In this document: positions 26,874 to 36,589 of the stretch, piece by piece
Layout: the number at the start of each line of letters is the position of its first letter
Numbering within the stretch: position 1 is the first letter of the stretch
NCBI RefSeq assembly: GCF_028686475.1
Contig: NZ_JAQUCA010000008.1
Location: 62,001-126,000, forward strand
Length of the DNA: 64,000 nt
From: Giesbergeria sp.
Lineage (GTDB): Bacteria; Pseudomonadota; Gammaproteobacteria; Burkholderiales; Burkholderiaceae_C
Direction: 5' to 3'
Notes under the pieces: model-generated
Databases searched by the model: none
Seen by the model: only the letters and a program-made list of their open reading frames with translations
What the model was told of the DNA's origin: nothing
Program-made: the position numbers and the translations under genes

Positions 26874-28006
26874 GCCTCGATATTTTCTGGTTTCTCCCTA
26901 CCTCTGGCGACACCCGCTATTTGGGCAAGTCCGATTTTGGCCGTGCGCCCAGCAATGCCTATCTGCGCCAAATTGCCGTCACGGCCGAGCATTTGGGCTA
27001 CGATGGTTTGCTCATTCCTACCGGTAGCTCCTGCCTTGACCCGTGGGTGACGGCGGCCAGTTTGGTACCGGTCACGCAGCGCATCAAGTTGTTGGTGGCA
27101 TTGCGTACCTCTTTGGGCAACCCCACGGCCTCGGCACGGCAGGCGGCTACCTTAGACCAAGCCCTCAATGGCCGATTGCTGCTCAATGTGGTGCCCGGCG
27201 GCGATGCCGTTGAGCTGGCGGCTGATGGCATTTTTTACGACCACGACGCGCGCTATGCCGCTGGCGATGAGTTTTTGACCATCTGGCGCAAACTGCTCCA
27301 AGGCGAACGGGTGGATTTTGAGGGCGAACACCTGCGCGTAGAAGGGGCACAAAACTTTTTCCCGCCGGTCAGCAAACCGTATCCACCGCTGTATTTTGGG
27401 GGTTCCTCGCCAGCAGCGCACGAGTTGGCCGCCAAGCATGTCGATGCTTACCTGTCTTGGGGCGAACCGCCCGAGGCGGTAGCCAAAAAGATTGCCGATG
27501 TGCGCGAGCGTGCTGCCAAATATGGCCGTACCGTGCGTTTTGGCATTCGCATCCATGTGATTGTGCGCGAAACCAGTGCCCAAGCCTGGGCCGCCGCCGA
27601 CCGCCTCATCAGCCACTTGAGTGACGAAGAAATTGAACGCGCACAACAAAACTATGCGCGCATGGACTCCGAAGGCCAACGCCGCATGGCGGCGCTGCAC
27701 GGTGGCCGCCGCGACCAGTTGGTGGTGGGGCCGAATTTGTGGGCCGGGGTCGGGTTGGTGCGCGGTGGTGCCGGTACGGCACTGGTGGGCAACCCCGAAG
27801 AAGTGGCTGCCCGCTTACAAGAATATATGGATTTGGGCGTGGACAGCTTTGTGCTCTCGGGCTACCCGCACCTCGAAGAATCCATCCGTTTTGCTGAGTT
27901 GGTGTTCCCGCTGCTGCCGGGCAAAAAGCCGGTGAACCTGCGTGACCAAACCCTGACTGGCGGTGCTTTTGATGCCCGTGCCACCGTCACCACCGAATCG
28001 CGTTAA
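26870..28006 (+). CDS. ssuD: FMNH2-dependent alkanesulfonate monooxygenase
   Basis: SsuD converts alkanesulfonates plus FMNH2 and oxygen to aldehyde and sulfite. The 378-residue product from the ATG at 26870 begins '[19 protein letters not shown]', and has '[19 protein letters not shown]', '[21 protein letters not shown]', '[17 protein letters not shown]' and '[19 protein letters not shown]', all SsuD-typical. The track ORF begins far upstream inside the regulator. The start overlaps the regulator's stop by ATGA. No SsuABC transporter is encoded in the window. Confidence 0.93.
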   Translation: MSLDIFWFLPTSGDTRYLGKSDFGRAPSNAYLRQIAVTAEHLGYDGLLIPTGSSCLDPWVTAASLVPVTQRIKLLVALRTSLGNPTASARQAATLDQALNGRLLLNVVPGGDAVELAADGIFYDHDARYAAGDEFLTIWRKLLQGERVDFEGEHLRVEGAQNFFPPVSKPYPPLYFGGSSPAAHELAAKHVDAYLSWGEPPEAVAKKIADVRERAAKYGRTVRFGIRIHVIVRETSAQAWAAADRLISHLSDEEIERAQQNYARMDSEGQRRMAALHGGRRDQLVVGPNLWAGVGLVRGGAGTALVGNPEEVAARLQEYMDLGVDSFVLSGYPHLEESIRFAELVFPLLPGKKPVNLRDQTLTGGAFDARATVTTESR

Positions 28007-28029
28007 ACCAGCCAGCTATGAGACTACTT

Positions 28030-28743
28030 TGCAAGCACCCCGCAGCGCCAGCGGCCACCGTGTGATTGACATGCGCTGCCGCCCGGCCTATCTGCATGAT
28101 TTTTTGGAGCCACGCCCCCGGCCAGCACCTGCCCAACGACACCATCCACCAAATTGTGCAAGGGCATCCAGAACTGATTGGCATTGGTGCGGTTGACCCA
28201 GCGTTGCAGGGCACCGAGGCCGCACTGGCCGAGGTAGAACGTGCGGTGCATACCTTGGGACTGGCGGGCATTGACCTAGAACCGGGCTTTGGTGCCCCAG
28301 CGCGCCATCCGGATGATCCGGTTTACTTCCCGATTTACGACTTGGCCCAAGACTTGGACATCCCTGTCTTCTTGATGAGTGGCCCCACTACGCCCGATTT
28401 GCGCTACAACGACCCAGCGCCCTTGGCACAGGTGGCGCAAGCCTTTCCGTGTCTGAAATTAGTGGCCTACCACGGCTATTGGCCGAATGTGCAGCAAGCG
28501 ATTGGCGTGGCCTTTCGTTACGAAAATGTCTTCTTGGTGCCGGATATGTACCTGTTCCAACCCGGAACACAGGCTTATGTGGAGGCGGCCAACAGCTTTT
28601 TAGGCGAGCAGTTTTTGTTTGGCTCGTCGTACCCGTTCCGGCCTATCGGCCAAACCATAGAAGACTTTTTGGCCTTGGGTTTTCATGCTGGGGTGGTGGA
28701 AAAGCTGTTGTTCGACAACGCAGCACGCTTGCTCAAGTTGTAG
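28030..28743 (+). pseudogene. amidohydrolase-family gene with internal deletion and frameshift
   Basis: The C-terminal 195 residues (in the ORF 28066-28743) are clear TIM-barrel amidohydrolase: 'PNDTIHQIVQGHPELIGIGAVDP', 'HTLGLAGIDLEPGFGAPARHPDDP', 'FLFGSSYPFRP'. The matching N-terminus, 'RVIDMRCRPAYLHDFLE', is present just upstream but in another reading frame (27963-28196 ORF). The two parts meet at about 28095-28115, and the roughly 60-70 residues normally found between them are missing. The simplest reading is a deletion not divisible by three. The downstream ORF alone would lack the N-terminal metal-site strand, so it is called a pseudogene. It follows ssuD directly. Confidence 0.7.
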
Positions 28744-28744
28744 A

Positions 28745-29119
28745 TTAGGCCAACATCTGCGCCCACTGCTGGGCAGCAAAACCCACCGTAATGCTCAGGC
28801 CATCGCCGCACTGCCACTCGACCACGGGGCGCTTAATAGCGCTGCTGTGTTCTAACAGCAATGCGCTGGCGCTGGCGGCATCGCACACCTTGCTTTGCAA
28901 AGCTGGGTCTAGTTGGCGCCAAGTCGTGCCTTGGCGATTGAGCAGGCGTTCCCAGCCCACAGCGGCCATCCAAGCGGCCAAGCGTTCGGCGGGCACACCT
29001 TGTTTTTTAAAATCGTGAAACTGGTAAGGCAGGCCTTGCGCCGTTAGCCACGCACGGGCTTTTTTCACGCTGTCGCAGTTGGCAATGCCATACACGGTGA
29101 TGTTGGTGGTGATAGTCAT
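28745..29119 (-). CDS. ArsC/Spx-family (YffB-like) protein
   Basis: Thioredoxin-fold protein of 124 residues from the ATG at 29119. 'TVYGIANCDSVKKARAWL' gives the family active-site Cys followed by the Ser-Val-Lys-Lys motif, and 'YQFHDFKKQGVP' plus 'RPVVEW' fit the ArsC/Spx/YffB group. A second resolving Cys typical of arsenate reductase is not seen near the first, so true arsenate reduction is doubtful. Two nearby in-frame ATG codons (29128, and farther upstream in the track ORF) are alternative starts. It is divergent from folC. Confidence 0.82.
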   Translation of the reverse strand: MTITTNITVYGIANCDSVKKARAWLTAQGLPYQFHDFKKQGVPAERLAAWMAAVGWERLLNRQGTTWRQLDPALQSKVCDAASASALLLEHSSAIKRPVVEWQCGDGLSITVGFAAQQWAQMLA

Positions 29120-29139
29120 GCCCGCCATGATGCGCCAGC

Positions 29140-29153
29140 GTCGCCTCGGCGAC
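29140..29153. promoter_or_regulatory. palindrome GTCGCC-TC-GGCGAC between divergent genes
   Basis: A perfect 6-bp inverted repeat with a 2-base spacer lies 14 bases before the folC ATG and overlaps a GACAAT -10-like box (29151-29156). It could be an operator or a small hairpin affecting both the ArsC-like gene and folC. Short and GC-rich, so chance is possible. Confidence 0.3.
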
Positions 29154-29166
29154 AATAGCCCCCTGT

Positions 29167-30492
29167 ATGCACACCAAAATCCACACCCTCAACGGCTGGC
29201 TGGCCCATTGCGAGCGCCTGCACCCCCAAGCTATCGACATGGGCCTAGAGCGCGTGCGCGAAGTCTCGCGTCGCTTGGGCCTGCGCTTTGACTGCCCCGT
29301 GATTACCGTGGCGGGCACCAACGGCAAGGGTTCTACCTGCGCCATGCTAGAGGCCGTGGCCCTGCAAGCGGGCTGGCGCACCGGGGTTTATACCTCGCCG
29401 CATTTGGTACATTTTGAAGAGCGCTGCCGCATCCACGGTGACATCGTGCAAGCCGAAGCGCTAGTGCCGCATTTCGAGGCCGTAGAAGCCGCGCGCACGC
29501 AAAACGGCAACGATGTCTCGCTGAGCTATTTTGAATTTACCACACTGGCTATCTTGCGCCTCATGAGCCATTCTTTACTGGATGTGGCCATCTTAGAAGT
29601 AGGCTTGGGCGGACGGCTCGATGCCACCAACATCATAGATGCCGATTGCGCTGTCATCACCAGCATCGACATTGACCACACCGAATACCTCGGCCCCGAC
29701 CGCGAAAGCATCGGGCGCGAAAAAGCGGGCATCATGCGTACTGGCCGCCCGGTAATCGTCAGTGACCCGATGCCGCCGCAAAGCGTACTGGATTACGCAC
29801 GCGAAATCGGTGCTGACCTGTGGCGCTTTGGCCACGATTTCAATTATTCTGGCGACAAACAACAATGGGCTTGGAGTGGACGCGGGCGGCGCTACGCCGG
29901 GCTGGCCTATCCAGCGCTGCGCGGCGCCAACCAATTGATGAACGCTTCGGGGGCCTTGGCGGCCTTAGAAGCCCTGCGCCAACGCCTGCCTATCACCGCG
30001 CAAGCCGTACGCACGGGCTTGTCGATGGTGGGTTTGCCGGGGCGTTTTCAGATTGTGCCGGGCCAACCTACGCTGGTGTTGGACGTGGCGCACAACCCGC
30101 ACTCCGTGGCTGCGCTCACCGCCAATTTGGATGCGATGGGCTACTTTCCCACCACCCATGCAGTATTTGGTGCGATGGCCGACAAAGACTTAGCCCCGAT
30201 GCTGGCCAAAGTCGGGCCACTGATTGACCGCTGGTATTTCACTGATTTACCCACGCCGCGCGCTGATGCTGCCGCCAACTTGCAGCAAAAATGGAATGCG
30301 CTGCAAATTGTCGCGGGTGGCCGCCGCGAAGTACCCACCAGCACCCATGCCAACCCGCAAGCTGCATTAGAAGCGGCTGTCGCAGTGGCAGACCCGGCTG
30401 ATAGAATCGTCGTCTTTGGCTCCTTCTATACGGTTGGTGCTGTTTTGCAAAATGGCACGCCCCGTTTGCAAGCCAAACATCTGGACACTTAA
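29167..30492 (+). CDS. folC: dihydrofolate/folylpolyglutamate synthase
   Basis: FolC adds glutamate to dihydropteroate and tetrahydrofolates. The 441-residue protein has the ATP loop 'TVAGTNGKGSTCAMLEA' (about residues 46-62), 'VYTSPHLVHFEERCRI', 'EVGLGGRLDATNIID', 'SIDIDHTEYLG' and 'LDVAHNPHSVAAL'. Its start lies only about 10 bases after a possible -10 box. It leads the folC, SPOR, cvpA, purF, metZ block. Confidence 0.95.
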   Translation: MHTKIHTLNGWLAHCERLHPQAIDMGLERVREVSRRLGLRFDCPVITVAGTNGKGSTCAMLEAVALQAGWRTGVYTSPHLVHFEERCRIHGDIVQAEALVPHFEAVEAARTQNGNDVSLSYFEFTTLAILRLMSHSLLDVAILEVGLGGRLDATNIIDADCAVITSIDIDHTEYLGPDRESIGREKAGIMRTGRPVIVSDPMPPQSVLDYAREIGADLWRFGHDFNYSGDKQQWAWSGRGRRYAGLAYPALRGANQLMNASGALAALEALRQRLPITAQAVRTGLSMVGLPGRFQIVPGQPTLVLDVAHNPHSVAALTANLDAMGYFPTTHAVFGAMADKDLAPMLAKVGPLIDRWYFTDLPTPRADAAANLQQKWNALQIVAGGRREVPTSTHANPQAALEAAVAVADPADRIVVFGSFYTVGAVLQNGTPRLQAKHLDT

Positions 30493-30516
30493 CGTCCACC
30501 CCGTGGTTGCTTATAC

Positions 30517-31410
30517 ATGGCATTTTTCAAGTTTCGGTGGCCCACCTCCTCCGCCTCTGCTCCCAATGACACCGCCATGCGGCCCTCGCGCGCGCCTCGG
30601 GCCGAGAGCATCGAGGTCATGCGCCGACGCGCCCGACACCGCCTGATTGGCGCTGCGGTACTGGTATTGTTGGGGGTGATTGGTTTTCCGATGCTGTTTG
30701 ATACCCAGCCTCGGCCCATTCCCGTCGATATTCCGATAGAGATGCCCGACCGCAACAAAGTGGCCCCACTGGTCGTGCCCGCCGATGGCAGCGAAAGCAG
30801 CAGCGTAGCCGCCAACACCGCCGCCAGTTTGGGCGAGGGCGAGCAAATACTGGCACCTAATTCGATGGTACCGGCCTTACCGGGGCTGCCCGGCTTGTCT
30901 GCACCGGCCAAATTGGCCATCAAACCCGAATCTAAACCTGAGCCTAAGCCCGAACCCAAACCGCCCAAGCCCGAGCCAAAACCCGAGCCTAAGCCACCCA
31001 AACCCGAACCCAAACCTGAGCCTAAGCCCGAACCTAAACCGCCCAAGCCAGAACCAAAACCCGAGCCTAAGCCCGAACCCAAACCAGTTCGTGTCGATGA
31101 GGCAGCGCGTGCGCGCGCCTTGCTCGAAGGCCGCAGCGTTGCACCCGCAGCGGCGGCACCAGCGCCTGCTGGCAACGAAAATAAACGCTTTGTCATTCAA
31201 ATTGGCGCTTTTGCTGATAGTGGCAAAGCCTCCGAAGTGCGGCAAAAACTCGAAAGCGCTGGCCTGAAAGCCTACACCCAAGTCATTGACACCAAAGACG
31301 GCAAGCGCACGCGGGTGCGGGTTGGCCCCTTCAATGGCCGCACCGATGCAGACAAAGCGGCCGAGCGCGCCCGGGGGCTGGGATTACCGGCGGTCATTAC
31401 TGGCTCCTAA
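30517..31410 (+). CDS. SPOR-domain membrane protein (DedD-like)
   Basis: The 297-residue protein has a short basic cytoplasmic N-terminus, one membrane segment (about residues 45-62, 'LIGAAVLVLLGVIGFPMLF'), a Pro-rich periplasmic linker with a long KPEP repeat (about 136-190), and a C-terminal SPOR domain (about 225-297, 'RFVIQIGAFADSGKASEVRQ' to 'RVRVGPFNGRTDA'). SPOR domains bind denuded peptidoglycan at the division septum, so a DedD-like division role is likely. It lies between folC and cvpA, the common arrangement. Confidence 0.88.
   Translation: MAFFKFRWPTSSASAPNDTAMRPSRAPRAESIEVMRRRARHRLIGAAVLVLLGVIGFPMLFDTQPRPIPVDIPIEMPDRNKVAPLVVPADGSESSSVAANTAASLGEGEQILAPNSMVPALPGLPGLSAPAKLAIKPESKPEPKPEPKPPKPEPKPEPKPPKPEPKPEPKPEPKPPKPEPKPEPKPEPKPVRVDEAARARALLEGRSVAPAAAAPAPAGNENKRFVIQIGAFADSGKASEVRQKLESAGLKAYTQVIDTKDGKRTRVRVGPFNGRTDADKAAERARGLGLPAVITGS
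30922..31086 (+). repeat. KPEP/KPP coding repeat in the SPOR protein linker
   Basis: About 165 bases encode an irregular tandem of Lys-Pro-Glu-Pro units broken by KPP. Synonymous codons vary between copies (AAA/AAG, CCC/CCT/CCA/CCG, GAA/GAG), so the amino acid pattern rather than the DNA repeat seems to be maintained. It would form an extended charged spacer across the periplasm. Confidence 0.9.
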
Positions 31411-31431
31411 GTTACCCCCTGCCCCCATACC

Positions 31432-31920
31432 ATGACTGTCTTGGATGGCTGTGTCCTTACGCTGCTGCTGGGCTCGATGTTGCTCGGCGCTTGGCGTGGC
31501 TTGGTGTTTGAAGTGCTGTCCTTGCTGGCTTGGGGTGCAGCAGTATTGCTGGCACGCCTCTTTGCCGCCGATGCGGCCTTGCATTTGCCATTGGGGCCTC
31601 TACAAGGGGGCAGCCGCCATGCCGCCAGTTTTGCCGTGGTGTTCATTGCAGCGGCTTTTTTGTGTGGCTGGGTGGCCACCTTGGGCCGTCAACTGGTGCA
31701 GGTGGTGGGTTTGCGCCCCGTAGACCGGGTGCTAGGGGGCTTGTTTGGTGCAGTACGGGCGGCACTGCTACTGCTAGTGGCTACGCTGGTGCTGCAATGG
31801 TTACCGTTACAACAACAGCCTTGGTGGCGAGATTCGTTCAGCGCGCCTTGGCTATCGTTGGCCTTACAGGCTGTGGCACCTGTTTTGCCACTAGAACTGC
31901 TGCAAAACCTATCTTGGTAA
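31432..31920 (+). CDS. cvpA: CvpA-family membrane protein
   Basis: Inner-membrane protein of 162 residues with four hydrophobic segments; 'LDGCVLTLLLGSMLLGAWRGLVFEVLSLLAW' is the typical CvpA start (compare 'G...RGFvrEvlsLl'), and 'RPVDRVLGGLFGAVRAALLL' the third conserved stretch. CvpA is known for its role in colicin V production and its constant position upstream of purF, as here. Molecular function is not established. Confidence 0.9.
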   Translation: MTVLDGCVLTLLLGSMLLGAWRGLVFEVLSLLAWGAAVLLARLFAADAALHLPLGPLQGGSRHAASFAVVFIAAAFLCGWVATLGRQLVQVVGLRPVDRVLGGLFGAVRAALLLLVATLVLQWLPLQQQPWWRDSFSAPWLSLALQAVAPVLPLELLQNLSW

Positions 31921-31933
31921 AAGAAAGTCAACT

Positions 31934-33439
31934 ATGTGTGGAATCGTCGGCGTTATCAGCAACGCCCCAGTCAATCAACTGATTTATGACTCCTTGCTGC
32001 TATTGCAGCACCGGGGCCAAGATGCCGCCGGTATCGTGACACAGCAAGAGCGCAAGTTCTTTATGCACAAGGCCAAGGGCATGGTCAAAGATGTGTTTCG
32101 CACGCGCAATATGCGCGCCTTGCCGGGCAACTGCGGTTTGGGCCAAGTGCGCTATCCCACCGCAGGCAATGCCTTCAGCGAGGAGGAAGCCCAGCCCTTC
32201 TATGTCAATGCACCGTTCGGCTTGGTACTGGTACACAATGGCAATTTAACCAACGCCCAAGCCCTGCGCTCGGAGCTGTTCACCACCGACCACCGCCACA
32301 TCAATACCGAGAGCGACTCCGAAGTCTTGCTCAATGTGCTGGCCGATGAAATCGACAAAGCCACGCGCGGCAAAGCACTGGACGTGCAAGACGTGTTCGC
32401 TGCCGTGGCCGCCGTACACCGGCGCATCCGTGGCTCCTATGCCGTGATTGCCCTGATTGCCGGACATGGTCTGCTGGCTTTCCGTGACCCCTATGGCATT
32501 CGCCCGCTGTGCTTAGGGCGCAACACCGACGGCACCATCATGGTGGCCAGCGAATCCGTGGTTCTCGAAGGCTCCAGCCATGTGCTGGACCGCGATATTG
32601 CCCCCGGCGAAGCGGTATTCATCGACTTAGAAGGCAACATCAGCAGCCAGCAATGCGCGCAAAACCCGCGCCTGCACCCCTGCATTTTTGAATTTGTTTA
32701 TCTGGCGCGCCCTGATTCGGTGCTGGATGGCATCTCGGTCTATCAGGCCCGCCTCAATTTGGGCGAAACCCTGGCCAAGCGCGTAGTGTCTGCCGTACCG
32801 CCTAGCCAAATTGATGTAGTGATTCCGATTCCAGAATCCAGCCGCCCCAGCGCCATGCAGTTGGCCCAGCTGCTCGGCCTGCCTTACCGCGAAGGCTTCG
32901 TCAAAAACCGCTATGTCGGTCGCACCTTCATCATGCCGGGGCAAGGCGTGCGTAAAAAATCGGTGCGCCAAAAGCTCAACGTCATTGGCAGCGAGTTCAA
33001 AGGCCGCAATGTGCTGCTGGTGGATGACTCCATCGTGCGCGGTACCACCAGCCGCGAAATCGTCCAAATGGCGCGTGAGGCGGGGGCCAACAAGGTCTAT
33101 ATGGCCAGCGCTGCGCCGCCCGTGCGCTATCCCAATGTTTATGGCATTGACATGCCCACCAGCAGCGAACTGGTGGCCCACGACCGCACGATTGAACAAA
33201 TACGCGACCTGATTGGCTGTGATGCACTCATCTACCAAGATGTCGATGCCATGAAACAGGCCGTAGGCAACCTGCGCCCCGATTTGGATGGCTTTGACGC
33301 TTCCTGCTTTGATGGCGTGTATGTCACCGGCGACATCACCTTGGCCGATATTGAGCGCATGAACGACGAGCGCCCCAACGCCCAAGAAGATGAAGAAGAC
33401 ACCTCGCGCCTGGCCCTGCCCAATGCCCGGCATGGCTAA
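31934..33439 (+). CDS. purF: amidophosphoribosyltransferase
   Basis: First enzyme of de novo purine synthesis, making phosphoribosylamine from PRPP and glutamine. The 501-residue protein has the N-terminal nucleophile Cys directly after Met ('MCGIVGVI'), the glutaminase motifs 'LLLQHRGQDAAGI' and 'LVHNGNLTNA', and the PRPP loop 'NVLLVDDSIVRGTTS' (about residues 357-371). The ATG is 13 bases after the cvpA stop. Confidence 0.97.
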   Translation: MCGIVGVISNAPVNQLIYDSLLLLQHRGQDAAGIVTQQERKFFMHKAKGMVKDVFRTRNMRALPGNCGLGQVRYPTAGNAFSEEEAQPFYVNAPFGLVLVHNGNLTNAQALRSELFTTDHRHINTESDSEVLLNVLADEIDKATRGKALDVQDVFAAVAAVHRRIRGSYAVIALIAGHGLLAFRDPYGIRPLCLGRNTDGTIMVASESVVLEGSSHVLDRDIAPGEAVFIDLEGNISSQQCAQNPRLHPCIFEFVYLARPDSVLDGISVYQARLNLGETLAKRVVSAVPPSQIDVVIPIPESSRPSAMQLAQLLGLPYREGFVKNRYVGRTFIMPGQGVRKKSVRQKLNVIGSEFKGRNVLLVDDSIVRGTTSREIVQMAREAGANKVYMASAAPPVRYPNVYGIDMPTSSELVAHDRTIEQIRDLIGCDALIYQDVDAMKQAVGNLRPDLDGFDASCFDGVYVTGDITLADIERMNDERPNAQEDEEDTSRLALPNARHG

Positions 33440-33475
33440 GTTGGCCGCTGCATTTTTTGTTTCAAGGCCCCGCCC

Positions 33476-34684
33476 ATGACCCCAGAATTACTAGCCACCC
33501 TCCATCCTGACACCTTGGCGGTGCGCCAAGCCATGCCGCGCAGCGCCTACGGCGAGCATTCCGAAGCCCTGTACCTGACCAGCAGTTTTGTGCAGCCCGA
33601 TGCGGCCACCGCAGCGCGCCGCTTTGCGGGTGAAGAAGACGGCTACACCTACTCGCGCACCTCGAATCCCACCGTCAGCAGCTTCGAGCGCCGTCTGGCC
33701 GCCTTAGAGGGCACCGAAAGCGCGATTGGCACCGCCAGCGGCATGTCGGCCATCTTGCTGATGTGCATGGCGCTGCTCAAAACCGGCGACCATGTGATTT
33801 GCTCGCAATCCATGTTCGGCTCCACCATCAACCTGATTAGCAAAGAGCTGGCCCGGTTTGGCGTGCAATCGAGTTTTGTCGCCCAAACCGATGCCGCTGC
33901 GTGGCAAGCCGCCCTGCGGCCTGAAACCCGGCTGATGTTTGCCGAAACCCCGACCAACCCCCTGACGGATTTGTGCGACATTCGTGCCTTGGCCGATATC
34001 GCCCATGCCGCCGGGGTGCTGTTGGCGGTAGATAACTGCTTTGCCTCACCAGCCTTGCAACAACCGGCCAAGCTGGGGGCGGATTTGGTGATTCACTCCG
34101 GCACCAAATTCTTGGACGGCCAAGGCCGCGTCATGGCCGGTGCGGTTTGTGGCCCACGCGCCTTGATTGATGACAAACTCGCCCCCTTGATTCGCAGTGC
34201 GGGCATGAACTTGTCGCCCTTCAATGCGTGGGTGGTGCTAAAGGGCATGGAAACCCTGTCCTTGCGCGTCAAGGCACAAAGCGCCAATGCGCTGGCGCTG
34301 GCGCAGTGGCTAGAACAGCAGCCCCAAGTGGCGCGGGTTTATTACCCCGGTTTGGCCTCGCACCCGCAGCACGAGTTAGCCATGCGCCAGCAATCGGGTT
34401 TGGGCGGGGCCGTGTTGTCGTTCGATGTACGCGCTACCAGCCCCGAAGAAGGCCGCGCCCGTGCCTTCCATGTCATTGACAGCACCCGAGTGTGCAGCAT
34501 CACTGCCAATTTAGGCGACACCAAAACCACCATCACCCACCCGGCCAGCACCTCGCATGGCCGCCTGACCGAAGCCCAACGCCAAGCCGCCGGTTTGGGC
34601 CAAGGTCTAATCCGCGTGGCGGTGGGTTTAGAACATATTGACGACTTGAAAGCCGACCTCGCGCGCGGCTTGGACACCCTGTAA
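33476..34684 (+). CDS. metZ: O-succinylhomoserine sulfhydrylase
   Basis: Cys/Met-metabolism PLP enzyme of 402 residues that makes homocysteine directly from O-succinylhomoserine and sulfide. It shows '[21 protein letters not shown]', 'ETPTNPLTD', and the PLP lysine in '[17 protein letters not shown]' (about residue 210). The purF-metZ neighbourhood is the standard place of MetZ in betaproteobacteria; MetC or other family members are less likely. Its stop overlaps the gltX ATG by one base (TAATG). Confidence 0.92.
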   Translation: MTPELLATLHPDTLAVRQAMPRSAYGEHSEALYLTSSFVQPDAATAARRFAGEEDGYTYSRTSNPTVSSFERRLAALEGTESAIGTASGMSAILLMCMALLKTGDHVICSQSMFGSTINLISKELARFGVQSSFVAQTDAAAWQAALRPETRLMFAETPTNPLTDLCDIRALADIAHAAGVLLAVDNCFASPALQQPAKLGADLVIHSGTKFLDGQGRVMAGAVCGPRALIDDKLAPLIRSAGMNLSPFNAWVVLKGMETLSLRVKAQSANALALAQWLEQQPQVARVYYPGLASHPQHELAMRQQSGLGGAVLSFDVRATSPEEGRARAFHVIDSTRVCSITANLGDTKTTITHPASTSHGRLTEAQRQAAGLGQGLIRVAVGLEHIDDLKADLARGLDTL

Positions 34685-36126
34685 TGACTGAACAAAATCT
34701 ATCTACCCCCGCCCGTCGGGTACGTACCCGCTTTGCGCCCTCGCCCACCGGCTTTATCCATCTGGGCAATATCCGCTCGGCCCTCTACCCTTGGGCTTTT
34801 GCCCGTGCTACGGGTGGTGATTTCATCCTGCGGATTGAAGACACGGATTTAGAGCGCTCTACCCAAGCCGCTGTCGATGTCATCTTAGAAGGCATGGACT
34901 GGCTCGGCATGAACCCCGACGAAGGCCCGTTCTACCAAATGCAGCGCATGGCGCGCTACAAAGAAGTGCTGGCCCAACTGCAAGCCACGGGCCATGTGTA
35001 TCCCTGCTACACCAGCGTGGCCGAACTCGATGCCCTGCGCGAGCGCCAAATGGCGGCCAAAGAAAAGCCGCGTTACAACGGCACTTGGCGACCCGAGCCG
35101 GGCAAGGTATTGCCCCCCGTGCCCGAAGGCGTGCAACCGGTATTGCGCTTCAAAAACCCGCAAGAAGGCATCGTAGCTTGGGACGACAAGGTCAAAGGCC
35201 GCATTGAAATCCGCAACGACGAATTGGACGATTTGGTGATTGCCCGCCCTGATGGCACCCCCACCTACAACTTCTGCGTGGTGGTCGATGACATCGACAT
35301 GGCCATTACCCACGTGATTCGCGGCGATGACCACGTCAACAACACGCCACGCCAAATCAACATCTTCCAAGCCTTGGGCAAAGAGCCACCCGTTTATGCC
35401 CACCTGCCCACCGTGCTGAACGAGCAGGGCGAGAAGATGAGCAAGCGCAACGGGGCCAAGCCCGTGACGCAATACCGTGATGAAGGCTACCTGCCCGAGG
35501 CCATGATTAACTATCTGGCCCGCTTGGGTTGGAGCCACGGCGACGACGAAATTTTTAGCCGCCAACAGTTCCTAGAGTGGTTCGACTTAGACCATTTGGG
35601 CCGCAGTGCCGCCCAGTTTGACGAAGCCAAGCTGCGTTGGGTCAATGCCCAGCACCTCAAAGCCATGAGCGATGAGGCCTTGGCCGCCTTGGTAGCGCCA
35701 CAACTAGAAAAGCGCGGTATCGCTACTGCCGACTTGGCCGATGGCCGCCTGCCGCGCCTTTGCGCCCTGTTCAAAGACCGCTGCGACACCACCGTGGCCT
35801 TGGCCGATTGGGCCTATGTGTTCTATGCCGATAGCGTCAGCCCCAGTGCCGAAGAGCTAGAAAAGCACGTCACCGCCGCCATTGGCCCCGCTTTGGATGC
35901 CTTGGCAGCTGCTTTCGAGACCTGCATTTGGGAAAAAACTGCCATTGCAGCCACTTTCAAGCAAGTTTTGACCGCGCAAGGGCTTAAAATGCCGCAACTG
36001 GCCATGCCGGTGCGTGTGTTGACGGTGGGCACTGCCCACACCCCTTCGGTCGATGCGGTGCTGGAATTGCTAGGAAAAGAAAAAGTTTTGGCAAGATTGC
36101 AAAATCGTTCAAAAATCGTTCTATAA
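34684..36126 (+). CDS. gltX: glutamyl-tRNA synthetase
   Basis: Class I aminoacyl-tRNA synthetase of 480 residues. The HIGH-type motif is in '[13 protein letters not shown]' (about residues 15-27), '[11 protein letters not shown]' follows, and the KMSKS motif is '[10 protein letters not shown]' (about residues 248-257). It charges tRNA-Glu, and two tRNA-Glu genes lie directly downstream. The -10 box of the tRNA promoter overlaps its stop codon. Confidence 0.96.
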   Translation: MTEQNLSTPARRVRTRFAPSPTGFIHLGNIRSALYPWAFARATGGDFILRIEDTDLERSTQAAVDVILEGMDWLGMNPDEGPFYQMQRMARYKEVLAQLQATGHVYPCYTSVAELDALRERQMAAKEKPRYNGTWRPEPGKVLPPVPEGVQPVLRFKNPQEGIVAWDDKVKGRIEIRNDELDDLVIARPDGTPTYNFCVVVDDIDMAITHVIRGDDHVNNTPRQINIFQALGKEPPVYAHLPTVLNEQGEKMSKRNGAKPVTQYRDEGYLPEAMINYLARLGWSHGDDEIFSRQQFLEWFDLDHLGRSAAQFDEAKLRWVNAQHLKAMSDEALAALVAPQLEKRGIATADLADGRLPRLCALFKDRCDTTVALADWAYVFYADSVSPSAEELEKHVTAAIGPALDALAAAFETCIWEKTAIAATFKQVLTAQGLKMPQLAMPVRVLTVGTAHTPSVDAVLELLGKEKVLARLQNRSKIVL

Positions 36127-36127
36127 T
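36097..36127 (+). promoter_or_regulatory. tRNA cassette promoter overlapping gltX stop
   Basis: TTGCAA at 36097 and TATAAT at 36122 are separated by 19 bases. The gltX TAA stop (36124-36126) is inside the -10 hexamer, so the tRNA promoter is embedded in the end of gltX. The first tRNA starts about 55 bases later. Confidence 0.6.
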
Positions 36128-36181
36128 TCAAGTCTCAGTTAAACGCAGCAAACAAATTAAAAAGTGTTTGTTGCAGGTTGT

Positions 36182-36257
<76 letters not shown>

Positions 36258-36288
36258 AGTTTTTCTGCCGGATTAGTTCCAAGGTTTT

Positions 36289-36364
36289 GACCCTATCGTC
36301 TAGAGGCCTAGGACATCACCCTTTCACGGTGAGTACCGGGGTTCGAATCCCCGTAGGGTCGCCA
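36289..36364 (+). tRNA. tRNA-Glu (TTC), copy 1
   Basis: Seventy-six bases with encoded CCA. GACCCTA pairs with TAGGGTC, discriminator G; anticodon loop CCTTTCACG gives TTC. Confidence 0.96.
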
Positions 36365-36412
36365 AGTTTGAAGCGCTTGATGCTACGAAAGTAGCTGCAA
36401 AGCTTCCTGCCA

Positions 36413-36489
36413 GGAGTGGTAGTTCAGTTGGTTAGAATACCGGCCTGTCACGCCGGGGGTCGCGGGTTCGAGCCCCGTCCACTCCGCCA
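36413..36489 (+). tRNA. tRNA-Asp (GTC), copy 1
   Basis: Seventy-seven bases with encoded CCA. GGAGTGG pairs with CCACTCC, discriminator G; anticodon stem-loop CCGGCCTGTCACGCCGG gives GTC. Confidence 0.96.
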
Positions 36490-36497
36490 GTATTTTT

Positions 36498-36573
<76 letters not shown>

Positions 36574-36589
36574 AAGTTTTCTAGGTTTT

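Noticed and set aside
28745-29119. arsenate reductase function for the ArsC-family protein
   Set aside because: Only one active-site Cys is seen near the N-terminus and no ars genes are adjacent, so the functional label is not supported.
30922-31086. tandem repeats considered as a CRISPR or mini-satellite array
   Set aside because: They are in-frame coding repeats of the SPOR protein with no unique spacers.
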